Assembly: GCF_011947285.1 (NCBI RefSeq)
Contig: NZ_JAAOZT010000001.1
Coordinates: forward strand, 186,001-250,000
Direction of reading: 5' to 3'
DNA length: 64,000 bases
Source of the DNA: Glaciimonas immobilis
GTDB lineage: Bacteria > Pseudomonadota > Gammaproteobacteria > Burkholderiales > Burkholderiaceae_D
How positions within the stretch are numbered: position 1 is the stretch's first letter; every line of letters begins with the position of its first letter. Made by a program: the position numbers and the translations under genes. Positions 28,289-37,902 of this stretch are shown piece after piece. The notes under the pieces were generated by a model that saw nothing but the letters and a program-made list of their open reading frames with translations, did no database searches and was not told the origin of the DNA.

Positions 28289-28939
28289 TTAAACGGTTTG
28301 AAGCGCATTAATCAGCGTCACCGCCGTGATTTTTTGAAGAGCCTCGAACGTCATGCCATCCACGATTTCAATCACTTTGGCACCATCCTGGCCCAGGTCA
28401 ATCACTGCTACATCGGTATAAATTCGGCTCACACAACCGATGCCGGTCAATGGATACGTGCACGCGGGTACCAGTTTGCTCTCGCCGGATTTGGTCAAAT
28501 GTTCCATCATGACGTAGGTTTTCTTGGCACCAATAGCCAAATCCATCGCACCGCCGACCGCAGGTATGGCGTCCGTTGCGCCGGTATGCCAGTTGGCCAG
28601 ATCGCCACCAACCGATACCTGAAAAGCGCCCAGTACGCAGACGTCCAGATGGCCACCACGCATCATCGCGAAACTATCTGCGTGATGAAAAAAGCATCCG
28701 CCCGGCAATAGCGTCACGGGTTGTTTGCCTGCGTTAATGAGGTCGTAGTCTTCCTCGCCTTTTGCGGGCGCGGGCCCCATACCGATTACGCCATTTTCGC
28801 TATGCAAAATGACTTCACGGTCACTGGGTAAATGATTGGCGACCATTGTCGGCAAGCCAATACCCAGGTTCACCACTGCGCCGTCGGGAATATCTTGCGC
28901 GACGCGTATCGCCATTTGTTCTCTGGTCCACTTGCTCAT
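28289..28939 (-). CDS. pcaJ: 3-oxoadipate CoA-transferase subunit B
   Basis: Beta subunit of succinyl-CoA:3-oxoadipate CoA-transferase, which activates 3-oxoadipate. The catalytic glutamate sits in VILHSENGVIGMGPAP, and DGAVVNLGIGLPTMVANHLP is the subunit-B N-terminal signature. It has 216 residues. It works with PcaI (29061-29759), 121 bases upstream, and supplies PcaF. Confidence 0.95.
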   Translation of the reverse strand: MSKWTREQMAIRVAQDIPDGAVVNLGIGLPTMVANHLPSDREVILHSENGVIGMGPAPAKGEEDYDLINAGKQPVTLLPGGCFFHHADSFAMMRGGHLDVCVLGAFQVSVGGDLANWHTGATDAIPAVGGAMDLAIGAKKTYVMMEHLTKSGESKLVPACTYPLTGIGCVSRIYTDVAVIDLGQDGAKVIEIVDGMTFEALQKITAVTLINALQTV

Positions 28940-29060
28940 CTTTTTCTCGCTTATTTTGTGCTCTGGCTGAATGACGAATGTGCTAATTGGCGATTGGCAA
29001 TCCAGGACCTGTTAGGTGTCAGATGCCGCGATTTTGCCAAGTTAACTAAGACGGTTGCTA

Positions 29061-29759
29061 TCAGGCCGCTTTAAAACCCGCAGGTCCGGTGGCGGTACGT
29101 GGTACTTGTACGACATGCTGGACAAACAGTCCCGGCGTAATAATCGCTTCCGGATCGAGGCTGCCTAACTCGACGATGTCATGTACCGATGCAATCGTCA
29201 CTTTCGCCGCACTCGCCATGATCGGGCCAAAATTGCGCGCAGTCTTGCGATAGGTTAAATTGCCCCAACGATCGCCGGATTCAGCTTTGATCAAGGCAAA
29301 ATCGGCGTGGATAGGATATTCCAGTACATACATTCGTCCATCAATTTTGCGGGTTTCCTTGCCATCCGCCAGTTCGGTGCCAAAACCAGTGGGGGTAAAG
29401 AAACCGCCGATTCCCGCACCGGCAGCGCGAATGCGTTCGGCCAGGTTGCCTTGTGGAACTAATTCTAATTCCAGTTTTCCGGCCCGATATAACGCGTCAA
29501 AAATATGAGAATCGGCCTGACGGGGAAAGGAGCAAATAATTTTGCGCACTTGTCCGTTTTTAAGTAGGGCCGCCAAACCCGTTTCACCATTACCAGCGTT
29601 ATTGTTCACGATGACGAGATCTTTTGCGCCTTGCGCAATCAGGCCATCGATTAATTCGGCTGGCTGACCGGCACCGCCAAAGCCACCGATCATAATTGTT
29701 GCGCCGTCGTGAATAGGGGACAGCGCCTTTGCTACAGAAGGAAGTATTTTATTTATCAT
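29061..29759 (-). CDS. pcaI: 3-oxoadipate CoA-transferase subunit A
   Basis: Alpha subunit of the 3-oxoadipate CoA-transferase. The CoA-binding motif is IMIGGFGGAGQPAELIDGL, with the downstream GIGGFFTPTGFGTELADGKE of the family. It has 232 residues. It is first of the pcaI-pcaJ-pcaF transcript and lies divergent from its IclR regulator across a promoter region with an operator-like palindrome. Upstream protocatechuate genes are not in the window. Confidence 0.95.
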   Translation of the reverse strand: MINKILPSVAKALSPIHDGATIMIGGFGGAGQPAELIDGLIAQGAKDLVIVNNNAGNGETGLAALLKNGQVRKIICSFPRQADSHIFDALYRAGKLELELVPQGNLAERIRAAGAGIGGFFTPTGFGTELADGKETRKIDGRMYVLEYPIHADFALIKAESGDRWGNLTYRKTARNFGPIMASAAKVTIASVHDIVELGSLDPEAIITPGLFVQHVVQVPRTATGPAGFKAA

Positions 29760-29780
29760 GTCTAGTATGCGAACAAAAGA

Positions 29781-29837
29781 TTGAAATAATCAATAAAGTT
29801 CTTATAATGAACAAATATTCGCAACAAGAACTTATTG
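29781..29837 (+). promoter_or_regulatory. Divergent pca promoter/operator
   Basis: TTGAAA (29781-29786) and TATAAT (29803-29808), 16 bases apart, form a sigma-70 promoter reading toward the IclR gene. Overlapping it, CAATAAAGTTCTT (29791-29803) and AAGAACTTATTG (29826-29837) form a 12-bp inverted repeat with one bulged A, and GTTC-N7-GAAC sits inside. PcaR/PcaU-type IclR regulators bind palindrome-plus-repeat operators in this position. The operator role is inferred. Confidence 0.65.
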
Positions 29838-30035
29838 GATTAGAATAGACATCGGGCAGGCGCTTGTCAATGGTCAAGTCGCGGCCTTTTATTAAATTTT
29901 TGCGGGCCAAACACGGCCCTTGATCGTGGTTTGAAAATTTATTTCTGGCAAGTAATAGTATTGAAGTAATGGCATTAAGGTAATGACATTGTTATGCCCC
30001 ATCTTGTTTAGCCCCATGCAGTGGAAGAAGAGTCA

Positions 30036-30881
30036 ATGAAAGACGCAACACAAGCTTCAGAGGAAGATGCGACACAAGCGTCCCAAGGCACGGCGCAGAC
30101 CGCATCTGGCCAGCCCAGGCCCGGTGATAGCTACGTCCAGTCTTTCGCCCGTGGATTGGCGGTGTTGCGTAGTTTTGGCGCCGAGGCCCCCGCTCAAACG
30201 TTGACCGAAGTTGCGGAGCGCACAAGCTTGACTCGGGCAGGTGCCCGCCGCATCTTGCTCACTTTGCTGCAGTTAGGGTATGTTGCGACAGAGGGGCGCT
30301 TGTTTCGGCTAACTCCCAAAGTGTTGGAGTTGGGTTTTGCGTATCTGTCATCATTGCCGGTATGGACCCAAGCGCAGCCAGTGATGGAGGAGCTAGTCGA
30401 AAGCCTGCGCCAGTCCTGCTCGGCAGCGGTGCTGGACGGCACCGAGATCGTCTACGTGTTACGCGTGCCAGCGCACAAAATTATGTCGATCAATCTCGGC
30501 ATCGGCAGCCGGTTGCCGGCTTACTGCACCTCAATGGGAAGGGTGCTGCTGGCAGGCTTACCCGCAGCGGTGCTACGCGAGCGGCTGGCCAATATCTCCG
30601 CGTCGCAACTCACCCCGCAGACTATCGTTGATTTGCCGCGACTGCAGGAAGCGATCGAACAGGTCAGAATTCAGGGGTGGAGTCTGGTCAGGGAGGAGCT
30701 GGAGCCAGGCTTGGTATCCATGGCCGCGCCAATTGTTGACCGTAATGGCAAAGTGGTGGCAGCGATCAATATCAGCGGACAGGTGAATAATCCTAGTCCG
30801 GCTAATTTACTAGAAAATTGTTTGCCGAAATTGTTAGCGGCTGCGGCGAGGATCAATGCGCTGGTTGCTGGCTCGCAGTGA
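30036..30881 (+). CDS. IclR-family regulator of the pca genes (PcaR/PcaU type)
   Basis: DNA-binding regulator: the N-terminal winged helix (LTEVAERTSLTRAGARRILLTLLQLGYVATEGRLFRLTPKVLELG) and the C-terminal effector domain (YVLRVPAHKIMSINLGIGSRLPAYCTSMGRVLLAGLP) are IclR-type. PcaR/PcaU relatives sense 3-oxoadipate or protocatechuate and activate the divergent pca operon. The ATG at 30036 is chosen over an in-frame GTG at 30021 since GGAAGAAGAG lies three bases before it, giving 281 residues. The divergent pcaIJF location fixes its likely target. Confidence 0.9.
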   Translation: MKDATQASEEDATQASQGTAQTASGQPRPGDSYVQSFARGLAVLRSFGAEAPAQTLTEVAERTSLTRAGARRILLTLLQLGYVATEGRLFRLTPKVLELGFAYLSSLPVWTQAQPVMEELVESLRQSCSAAVLDGTEIVYVLRVPAHKIMSINLGIGSRLPAYCTSMGRVLLAGLPAAVLRERLANISASQLTPQTIVDLPRLQEAIEQVRIQGWSLVREELEPGLVSMAAPIVDRNGKVVAAINISGQVNNPSPANLLENCLPKLLAAAARINALVAGSQ

Positions 30882-30956
30882 TCCACAGTGGGTTAGAATG
30901 ATGCGGGGTGACTGTTCGTACCGTCTTGGTCGTTGCATCACCAACCCTTCTTTCTC

Positions 30957-31550
30957 CTACTCCCGCGGACGCTGCTGAAACTTGAATCTAAGCGCCAGAT
31001 CATTGGTTGCAATACGCTCCACTCTCAACGCGATTCCGTTATATTGCCAGGTCAACGCGGTACGGTCAGTGGGAGAATCTATCCAATCCATCAGCCGTTC
31101 ATCAGTGATAATTTTACCGTTCATGCGCAGTCCGGTCATCCAGTCGGCAATGTCGCGGTCGTCTAACGCGGCGACTTTATTAGCGGCAACAAATAACGGT
31201 TGGCCTTGTTCTGTTAATAGCACATTCTGAATCACTTGCAAGACTTCGCCCGTTTGTAGCACTAACCCCAATAGCGGATCGGTATGCGCGATATAGGGTG
31301 TGAGTGCGAGATCGACGTAGACACATTGCGGACCGTTCTGAAAGTAGCCGCGCCCTTGTGCATCGACGCTGTAATTGCGGTTGATAAAGGCGCATAAAGC
31401 GATGTGCATGATCTTGTTGCCGGGCAAATCATGACGTTGAGTTTCTTCGTCACGCATGCGCCACGCACCGCGGGCGTCTAGCGCTAGCCAGCCGAAGCAG
31501 GCCGGAACGTCTGGCCATTTTTGCATTGCTTTTTTTACGATGTCATCCAT
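30957..31550 (-). CDS. Conserved hypothetical protein (DUF2944-like; name not verified)
   Basis: A 197-residue cytoplasmic protein from the ATG at 31550 (MDDIVKKAMQKWPDVPACFGWLALDARGAWRMRDE). Its conserved phrases (HIALCAFINRNY, GRGYFQNGPQCVYVDLALTPYI) are familiar from Burkholderiales uncharacterised proteins of about 200 residues; I recall a DUF of the 294x series but could not check it. It follows the YheT-like hydrolase by 60 bases on the same strand and is probably co-transcribed. No function is proposed. Confidence 0.7.
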   Translation of the reverse strand: MDDIVKKAMQKWPDVPACFGWLALDARGAWRMRDEETQRHDLPGNKIMHIALCAFINRNYSVDAQGRGYFQNGPQCVYVDLALTPYIAHTDPLLGLVLQTGEVLQVIQNVLLTEQGQPLFVAANKVAALDDRDIADWMTGLRMNGKIITDERLMDWIDSPTDRTALTWQYNGIALRVERIATNDLALRFKFQQRPRE

Positions 31551-31609
31551 GCTGTTGCAATCCTTGTTTCGATCGAGGGTACGCGTCAATAGCCTGCTGA
31601 AACTATCAA

Positions 31610-32590
31610 CTATGCAGCCAATAAAAATTGCACTATCCGCTGCGGTAGCCAGTCCACCCGCCCGGGTAAAGCGCCCACCGGAAATCCAACATGTCCGCCT
31701 TCTGCGGGATATTCGAGTGTCACGCTGTTTGCTGCACTGCGCGGTAAATGGCGCGGCGGAAGAAATGGATCGTTCTGCGCATTGAGTATTAACGTAGGGA
31801 CCACGATATCATTCAAAACGTGTTTTGCGCTGGCCCGGTTCCAATAATCGTCGGCATCGCGGTACCCATGCAACGGCGCGGTAACGACGTTATCGAAGGC
31901 ATGCAGATTACTAGCGTTGAGCATGCGCTCGCGGTCGAATAAGTGCGGAAATTGCGCAAGCTTGCTGAGCGATTTGGTTTTCATGGTGCGTAAAAAAACG
32001 CGGGTATATATCCGGTTAAAACCATGCGCGAGAGCATTGCCTCCGCCAGCAAGATCAAGCGGTGCTGAAATGGCGCAGGCAGCGTCAATCAGCGACGCTT
32101 GCTGTTGCGATTCGCCTAGCCAGCACAACAGCACATTACCGCCGAGCGACGCCCCCGTTGCGTAGAGTTTGCTGAATTTTTTATCAGAGCGCGACGCCGC
32201 CACGCGACGTAATATCCAGTCTACTTCCGCTATATCTCCGGAATGATAAAAGCGCGGGGCCAGATTAATTTCACCCGAACAGCCACGGAAATGCGGGGCC
32301 GCGCCTGACCAACCCAAGGCGGCAATATACGCCATCAGTGCGCGCGAGTAATGGCTATCGGATGAGCCTTCGAGGCCGTGAAACAGGACGACCATAGGCT
32401 TGCCCGGCTTCCCATCAACGAAGTCAATATCAATGAAATCACCGTCAGCGGTATCCCAGCGCTCCCGCCGATAGGTGACGGCCGGTTTAACAATAAAGGT
32501 TGATGGATAAATTGTTTGCAGATGACCACCCGGCAGCCATAACGGGGCATTGTAAGAGGACGGCGTTGAAATGAATGGAGCGGAAGTCAT
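31610..32590 (-). CDS. YheT-like alpha/beta hydrolase (COG0429)
   Basis: Alpha/beta-fold hydrolase of 326 residues. The nucleophile elbow is TGASLGGNVLLCWLG (GASLG with the catalytic Ser), the acid is probably Asp in LNAQNDPFLPP and the His is in AEGGHVGFP. The N-terminal PLWLPGGHLQTIYPS is typical of COG0429/EMB8 proteins, which have a broad esterase role. The natural substrate is unknown. It begins a same-strand pair with the conserved hypothetical at 30957-31550. Confidence 0.9.
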   Translation of the reverse strand: MTSAPFISTPSSYNAPLWLPGGHLQTIYPSTFIVKPAVTYRRERWDTADGDFIDIDFVDGKPGKPMVVLFHGLEGSSDSHYSRALMAYIAALGWSGAAPHFRGCSGEINLAPRFYHSGDIAEVDWILRRVAASRSDKKFSKLYATGASLGGNVLLCWLGESQQQASLIDAACAISAPLDLAGGGNALAHGFNRIYTRVFLRTMKTKSLSKLAQFPHLFDRERMLNASNLHAFDNVVTAPLHGYRDADDYWNRASAKHVLNDIVVPTLILNAQNDPFLPPRHLPRSAANSVTLEYPAEGGHVGFPVGALPGRVDWLPQRIVQFLLAA

Positions 32591-32778
32591 CGTATGTGGA
32601 TTGGTCCTGCATATGTGCTTATTGCCATAGTACGTGTTAACCGCGTGCTATCGGTGCGCAGACGAACTAATTTTCGGGCGCTATGGTGACTTTTAAGCGC
32701 TCGGTTGCGTTACTGTCTGGCTGGCGGCTAAATAATCGCCCTGATACGGCGCTTTTAGCCGCAAATACTAAGGCTGAA

Positions 32779-33210
32779 TTAGTGGAGCAGGTTAGCTGAC
32801 AGCAATTCTTCCGGTGCTTGTCCCGGTGCGATCGAGGCATGATGCAATACGATGCGCCAACCGCGTGGTGTTTTCATGTACGCGTTGGTAGTGAGAATAT
32901 GCATTTCCTGCGTCTGATCACCGCTACGGTTGATATCTTCGACGAGGTTATGAATGCTGGTCGACATAGTATGGGAGACGTGCAACTGACGGACGCGGAT
33001 ATGCACGCCACCGCGCTCAAATAAACTTTCATACGCGCCCCGTATCGCTGCGTGTCCCACCAACCGGGGCGAACCCGGATGAACGCAGACGATCTCTTCA
33101 TCATCCGCCCATAGCGCCATCATGGCTTCAATATCAGCGCGACTAAGCGCATCGTAAAAAGCGGCTTCAGCATCGTCAGCTGAACCGTGGATCAATTTTG
33201 CGCGTGGCAT
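32779..33210 (-). CDS. SnoaL/NTF2-like protein
   Basis: A 143-residue protein of the NTF2-like superfamily (SnoaL-like or DUF4440): FYDALSRADIEAMMALWADDEEIVCVHPGSPRLVGHAAIRGAYESLF and TNAYMKTPRGWRIVLHHASIAPG. These form a cone-shaped pocket used for ketosteroid-isomerase-like or ligand-binding roles; no catalytic residues can be assigned. No signal peptide. It lies upstream of the YheT-like gene on the same strand. Confidence 0.87.
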   Translation of the reverse strand: MPRAKLIHGSADDAEAAFYDALSRADIEAMMALWADDEEIVCVHPGSPRLVGHAAIRGAYESLFERGGVHIRVRQLHVSHTMSTSIHNLVEDINRSGDQTQEMHILTTNAYMKTPRGWRIVLHHASIAPGQAPEELLSANLLH

Positions 33211-33360
33211 GCATACCCCTGTGACAACTAATCAGTTTTTCAAAATAATCCCAAAGCGCCGCTGGCAGGTGTTGTCAGACCATGTTGTTGGCAGCGCTGA
33301 ATACGCATACTCCATGAAGACAAGCCTGCCTGACGCAAGATGTGGTGACTATATGCAGGC

Positions 33361-33561
33361 TTAGTGGCCCTTGATGACAGCGCCCGGCTTCATCCCGTAT
33401 TCTGTGCCGCAATACGGACATTTAGCGGTCCCGGTTTTACTCATATCCAAAAAGACCCGTGGATGGGAGGACCAGATTGGCATTAACGGGTTAGGGCAAT
33501 GCGCTGGCAAATCTTTGGCGTCCAGCTCTACCATTGCTTGCGGGTTTGTTACTGTACTCAT
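33361..33561 (-). CDS. Zinc-finger domain protein (CHCC/NDUFS6-like)
   Basis: A 66-residue protein with the CHCC zinc-ribbon used by the NDUFS6 group: HCPNP near the N-terminal half, a His in SSHPRVFLDM and the pair CPYC in TAKCPYCGTEY. Such small proteins often sit beside ilvE in Burkholderiales, as here, with 121 bases between them. The function is not established. AGGAGA-like sequence precedes the start. Confidence 0.88.
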   Translation of the reverse strand: MSTVTNPQAMVELDAKDLPAHCPNPLMPIWSSHPRVFLDMSKTGTAKCPYCGTEYGMKPGAVIKGH

Positions 33562-33682
33562 TTAATTCTCCGGATTGCCGTTTACTGAATGATGATGCGT
33601 TAGGTTCTTGCTTATGCTCGATTCTGCTCAATGGTGCTGAACGGTGACCGGTGCGCCAGTAGGTCACCCTTATTCCGGCTGC

Positions 33683-34603
33683 TTATACAATTGTCAGCCA
33701 TTCTTTATATCTCGACGATTTGCCACCGACTACGTCGAAGAACATGCTCTGAATTTTTTCGGTGATTGGGCCACGCTTGCCTTCGCCGATGTCACGGTTA
33801 TCCAGCTCACGTATTGGCGTTATTTCTGCGGCGGTTCCCGTGAAAAAAGCTTCATCGCTGCAATATACTTCATCGCGCGTAATACGTTTTTCAACGACTT
33901 CGATGCCGATGTCACGCGCCATCGTCAACACCGCGTCACGGGTAATGCCATCGAGGCAGGACGCGAGGTCAGGCGTATAAATTTTACCGTTCTTGACGAT
34001 AAAGACGTTTTCGCCCGAGCCTTCGGATACATAGCCGTCGGTGTCGAGTAGCAACGCCTCGTCATAGCCATCGGTCAAGGCCTCTTGATTAGCCAGGATT
34101 GAGTTAATGTAATAGCCGCTAGCCTTGGCGCGCACCATGGACACGTTGACATGGTGCCGACTAAACGATGAGGTCTTTACCCGGATGCCCTTGGCCAGAC
34201 CATCTTCACCCAGATAAGCGCCCCATGGCCAGGCCGCGATAGCAACATGAATGGTGTTGCCGGTGGCCGCGATGCCAAGCTTTTCCGAGCCGATCCAGAT
34301 CAGCGGCCGCATGTAACAGGATTCCAGGTGGTTTTCTTTAACCACCTGAATTTGTGCGTCCATCAGGGTTTGCAGGTCGTAAGGCACCTTCATCTGAAAA
34401 ATTTTGGCAGAGTTCAGCAGGCGCTGGGTATGCTCTCTCAGGCGGAAAATGGCCGTCCCTTCCGGCGTTTTGTAAGCGCGCACGCCTTCAAATACCGCCA
34501 TGCCGTAATGTAACGAATGTGTGAGCACATGCACGTTAGCATCGCGCCAATCGATAAGCTGACCATCTCTCCAAATTTTTCCGTCGCGGTCTGCCATGGA
34601 CAT
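33683..34603 (-). CDS. ilvE: Branched-chain amino-acid aminotransferase IlvE
   Basis: PLP-dependent transaminase for Leu, Ile and Val. It has 306 residues. Diagnostic segments are WRDANVHVLTHSLHYGMAVFEGVRAY, SGYYINSILANQEALTDGYDEALLLDTDGYVSEGSGENVFIVK and CSDEAFFTGTAAEITPI. The lysine that binds PLP lies in the VRAKASGYYINS region (about 160). Start at 34603 after GGAGATCTCATT. It is upstream of the zinc-finger gene on the same strand. Confidence 0.97.
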   Translation of the reverse strand: MSMADRDGKIWRDGQLIDWRDANVHVLTHSLHYGMAVFEGVRAYKTPEGTAIFRLREHTQRLLNSAKIFQMKVPYDLQTLMDAQIQVVKENHLESCYMRPLIWIGSEKLGIAATGNTIHVAIAAWPWGAYLGEDGLAKGIRVKTSSFSRHHVNVSMVRAKASGYYINSILANQEALTDGYDEALLLDTDGYVSEGSGENVFIVKNGKIYTPDLASCLDGITRDAVLTMARDIGIEVVEKRITRDEVYCSDEAFFTGTAAEITPIRELDNRDIGEGKRGPITEKIQSMFFDVVGGKSSRYKEWLTIV

Positions 34604-35002
34604 AATGAGATCTCCGGTGATTCAGTTATAAAGGACGCTAAATGTGGAGACCGAGGCCTATCCGGCACCGCAATTCACTGCGTTATTCCAACATTTTAAC
34701 GGATTCAGAAGCGCTTAACTCTTTAGAATGATAGTTCCGGTGGGACATTTGTGGGCGTTGCGGGTCGACGGCGTTTTCGCCGCTGTTGTGGTGGAACCAC
34801 GACAATGCGGGCGCGCCTAAAATAATTAATCAAGATATGGGATCGTTTTGGGTTGTCAACCAGGCATAAGAAGGGGGCCGTTGCGTTGCAAACTGGCAAT
34901 GCATGCAGGAAAGTCTAAAAGCAACACATCCTAAAACGGTGTTTTGATAGGGCGAGTGGGGTAAAATAGCGCCTTTTCCTCCCAGACATCTCCCGGATCG
35001 AC
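34604..35002. other. Divergent promoter region, ilvE and pgk
   Basis: A 399-base region between divergent genes. A TAAAAT box near 34960 is a possible pgk -10, but no good -35 was found. A short near-perfect hairpin (GTTGTGGT/ACCACGAC) lies near 34785-34805. No gene is evident. Confidence 0.45.
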
Positions 35003-36193
35003 ATGAAATTTAATCGACTGAGCGACTTGATCGCGCAAGACCAACTGCAAGGAAAGCGCGTGTTTATCCGCGCCGATCTTAATGTGCCACAAAATAACAA
35101 TGGCAGCATTTCAGAGGATACGCGCATTCGCGCGTCCATCCCGGCGATCCGGCAGGCGCTGGACGCCGGTGCCGCGGTGATGGTAACTTCTCATTTAGGC
35201 CGACCGGTCGAAGGCGATTTTCAGCCCGCTGACACTTTGGCACCGATTGCTGTGCGCATGACAGAACTGTTGGATCAGCCCGTCGAATTGCGTCAAAACT
35301 GGCTCAACGGCGTCGAGATTGCCCCTGGGCAAGTTGTGTTGCTCGAAAATTGCCGCGTCAACAAAGGGGAGAAGAGAAACGACGATGCGTTAGCGCAACA
35401 GATGGCGGCACTCTGCGACGTCTACGTCAACGACGCATTTGGTACTTCTCATCGCGCCGAAGCGACGACGCACGGAATCGCTAAATTTGCGCCGATTGCT
35501 TGCGCGGGACCATTGCTGGCGGCTGAGCTGGACGCGTTGGGCAAGGCGCTGAACGCACCAGCCCGCCCTTTGGTGGCAATTGTGGCCGGTTCCAAGGTGT
35601 CGAGCAAATTAACGATTCTTAAAGCGTTATCTTATAAAGTTGACAATCTGATCGTTGGCGGTGGTATCGTCAATACGTTTTTGCTGGCGGCAGGCTTTAA
35701 AATTGGCAAATCGCTTGCAGAGCCGGATTTAGTAGGCGAAGCTCAGGCGATTATTGACATAATGTCGCAACGTGGCGCGTCGGTGCCGATTCCGGTAGAT
35801 GTCGTCTGTTCTAAAGAATTCTCCGCAGCAGCGACCGCAGTTGTCAAAGACGTTAAAGACGTCGAAGATGACGATATGATTCTGGATATCGGCCCGAAAA
35901 CGGCGGCGATACTGGCTGAGCAAATTGCGCGCTCCGGAACGGTGGTGTGGAACGGTCCGGTGGGCGTATTTGAATTCGACCAATTTGGCGAAGGCACGAA
36001 AGTATTGGCGCACGCAATTGCTAACTCGGCAGCGTTCTCGATTGCTGGTGGTGGTGATACGCTGGCGGCGATTGCGAAATATAACATTGCTGACAAAATC
36101 GACTACATCTCGACCGGCGGCGGAGCCTTTCTGGAATTTTTGGAAGGTCGGACATTGCCAGCGGTGGAAATTTTGGAGCAGCGCGCTGGCTGA
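35003..36193 (+). CDS. pgk: Phosphoglycerate kinase
   Basis: Glycolysis: 1,3-bisphosphoglycerate plus ADP to 3-phosphoglycerate plus ATP. Start [26 protein letters not shown], then substrate site [33 protein letters not shown] and the C-terminal nucleotide loop [12 protein letters not shown] with [13 protein letters not shown]. It has 396 residues. First of the plus-strand run pgk-pyk-fba. Confidence 0.98.
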   Translation: MKFNRLSDLIAQDQLQGKRVFIRADLNVPQNNNGSISEDTRIRASIPAIRQALDAGAAVMVTSHLGRPVEGDFQPADTLAPIAVRMTELLDQPVELRQNWLNGVEIAPGQVVLLENCRVNKGEKRNDDALAQQMAALCDVYVNDAFGTSHRAEATTHGIAKFAPIACAGPLLAAELDALGKALNAPARPLVAIVAGSKVSSKLTILKALSYKVDNLIVGGGIVNTFLLAAGFKIGKSLAEPDLVGEAQAIIDIMSQRGASVPIPVDVVCSKEFSAAATAVVKDVKDVEDDDMILDIGPKTAAILAEQIARSGTVVWNGPVGVFEFDQFGEGTKVLAHAIANSAAFSIAGGGDTLAAIAKYNIADKIDYISTGGGAFLEFLEGRTLPAVEILEQRAG

Positions 36194-36290
36194 TGGAGCG
36201 CTGATTGAATGGCGAGGCGATGAGATAGCGCTTAATCGGTCAATCGGGGGTGTGGTATTGATGGCGCAGTAATGTATAGGTACCGTGACT

Positions 36291-36324
36291 TGTGCAAGAC
36301 GGACTTTAAAATCCGTATTGCACA
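36291..36324. repeat. Long inverted repeat between pgk and pyk
   Basis: Outer arms TGTGCAA/TTGCACA and inner arms ACGGA/TCCGT, with one G/A mismatch between them, surround an 8-base loop CTTTAAAA: 12 paired bases in all. The T-rich run begins some 20 bases later (GGATTTTTTATTT), so termination is uncertain. Confidence 0.6.
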
Positions 36325-36427
36325 GTGTTGAGAATGCGGCATGGATTTTTTATTTATCCAAGCAAATGACCTGGCACTACGTGTGTTTTAACGTAGTTTT
36401 ACGTACTCACCTCACATAAAGGTTGTC

Positions 36428-37861
36428 ATGCAAAGAGCTACCAAGATCGTTGCCACCATCGGTCCCGCATCAAGCGATGCCGCCACACTGACGCGCATGT
36501 TTAACGCTGGCGTTGACGTAGTTCGACTCAATTTTTCTCACGGTAAAGCCCAAGACCACATCGACCGCGCTGCGCTGGTGCGTGAAATCGCAGCTAAATG
36601 CGGACGTCAGGTAGCAATCATGGCCGATTTGCAAGGGCCAAAAATTCGCGTTGGCAAGTTCGAGAACGGTAAGATAGAACTCGTCAACGGTACTAAATTT
36701 ATACTTGATTCCGATTGTGAACTCGGCAATCAGGACCGTGCCGGGCTGGATTACAAAGCGCTGCCACGTGACCTGAAGGTTGCCGATGTGTTATTACTTA
36801 ATGACGGTTTGATCGTCTTGGTAGTCGAGCGAATTATCGGCAATGAGATCCATACCGTGGTTAAGATAGGCGGTGAACTGTCGAATAACAAGGGTATCAA
36901 TCGTCAGGGTGGTGGCCTGTCCGCGCCCGCGCTAACCTCCAAGGACATGGAAGACATCAAGACCGCAATGAGTTTTCAGGCGGATTATGTCGCGGTATCT
37001 TTTCCGAAAAATGCTACTGATATGGAAATGGCGCGGCAATTGGCCAACGTTGCAGGTGAGACCTACAATCACAAGCCGATGATGATCGCCAAGATCGAAC
37101 GCGCCGAAGCGATTCCGGTGCTGCAATCGATTCTGGACGCGTCCGACGGCATTATGGTGGCACGCGGCGATCTGGCTGTGGAAGTTGGTAATGCGGCGGT
37201 GCCTGCTTTGCAAAAGCGCATGATCAGAATGGCGCGTGCATCGAACAAGCTGACGATCACCGCTACGCAAATGATGGAGTCGATGATTGTTAACGCGGTG
37301 CCAACACGGGCTGAAGTATCAGACGTTGCCAATGCCGTACTAGATGGCACCGATGCCGTGATGACCTCCGCCGAGACAGCGTCTGGGCGTTACCCGGTCG
37401 AGACTGTCGAAGCAATGGCCGCTATTTGTCTGGAAGCAGAAAAGTCTGAAGACTGTAAGCTAGACGCCGATTTCCTCAATGTAACCTTTACCCGGATTGA
37501 CCAGTCGATTGCCTATGGCGCGTTGTTCACCGCGCATCATTTGCGTGTCAAGGCGATTGCTGCCCTGACCGAGTCTGGTTCGACGGCGTTATGGATGAGC
37601 CGCCATAATATCGATATCCCGATTTTTGCGATTACACCGAGCGTGCAGACCCGCCGTAAGGCCGCCCTTTATCGCAATGTCACTAGCCTTGAACTGGCTA
37701 AATCAACCGACCGTGAAGCGGTACTTAAAGATGCACAGAATCTGCTGGTGGCGCAGGGCGCCGCACAGCCGGGCGATCTGGTGGTGTTTACCTGGGGCGA
37801 GCCCATGGGACAAATCGGTGGGACCAACGCATTCAAGATTATGAAGATCGGTGAAGCTTAA
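36428..37861 (+). CDS. pyk: Pyruvate kinase
   Basis: Phosphoenolpyruvate plus ADP to pyruvate plus ATP. Motifs: [32 protein letters not shown] (catalytic Lys in [10 protein letters not shown]), [14 protein letters not shown] and [45 protein letters not shown]. It has 477 residues, complete, with the C-terminal regulatory domain. Preceded by AAAGGTTGTC and placed between pgk and fba. Confidence 0.98.
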   Translation: MQRATKIVATIGPASSDAATLTRMFNAGVDVVRLNFSHGKAQDHIDRAALVREIAAKCGRQVAIMADLQGPKIRVGKFENGKIELVNGTKFILDSDCELGNQDRAGLDYKALPRDLKVADVLLLNDGLIVLVVERIIGNEIHTVVKIGGELSNNKGINRQGGGLSAPALTSKDMEDIKTAMSFQADYVAVSFPKNATDMEMARQLANVAGETYNHKPMMIAKIERAEAIPVLQSILDASDGIMVARGDLAVEVGNAAVPALQKRMIRMARASNKLTITATQMMESMIVNAVPTRAEVSDVANAVLDGTDAVMTSAETASGRYPVETVEAMAAICLEAEKSEDCKLDADFLNVTFTRIDQSIAYGALFTAHHLRVKAIAALTESGSTALWMSRHNIDIPIFAITPSVQTRRKAALYRNVTSLELAKSTDREAVLKDAQNLLVAQGAAQPGDLVVFTWGEPMGQIGGTNAFKIMKIGEA

Positions 37862-37902
37862 ATCATCGGCGCAAACCATTTTTTTACTATCGGAGTATCA
37901 AT

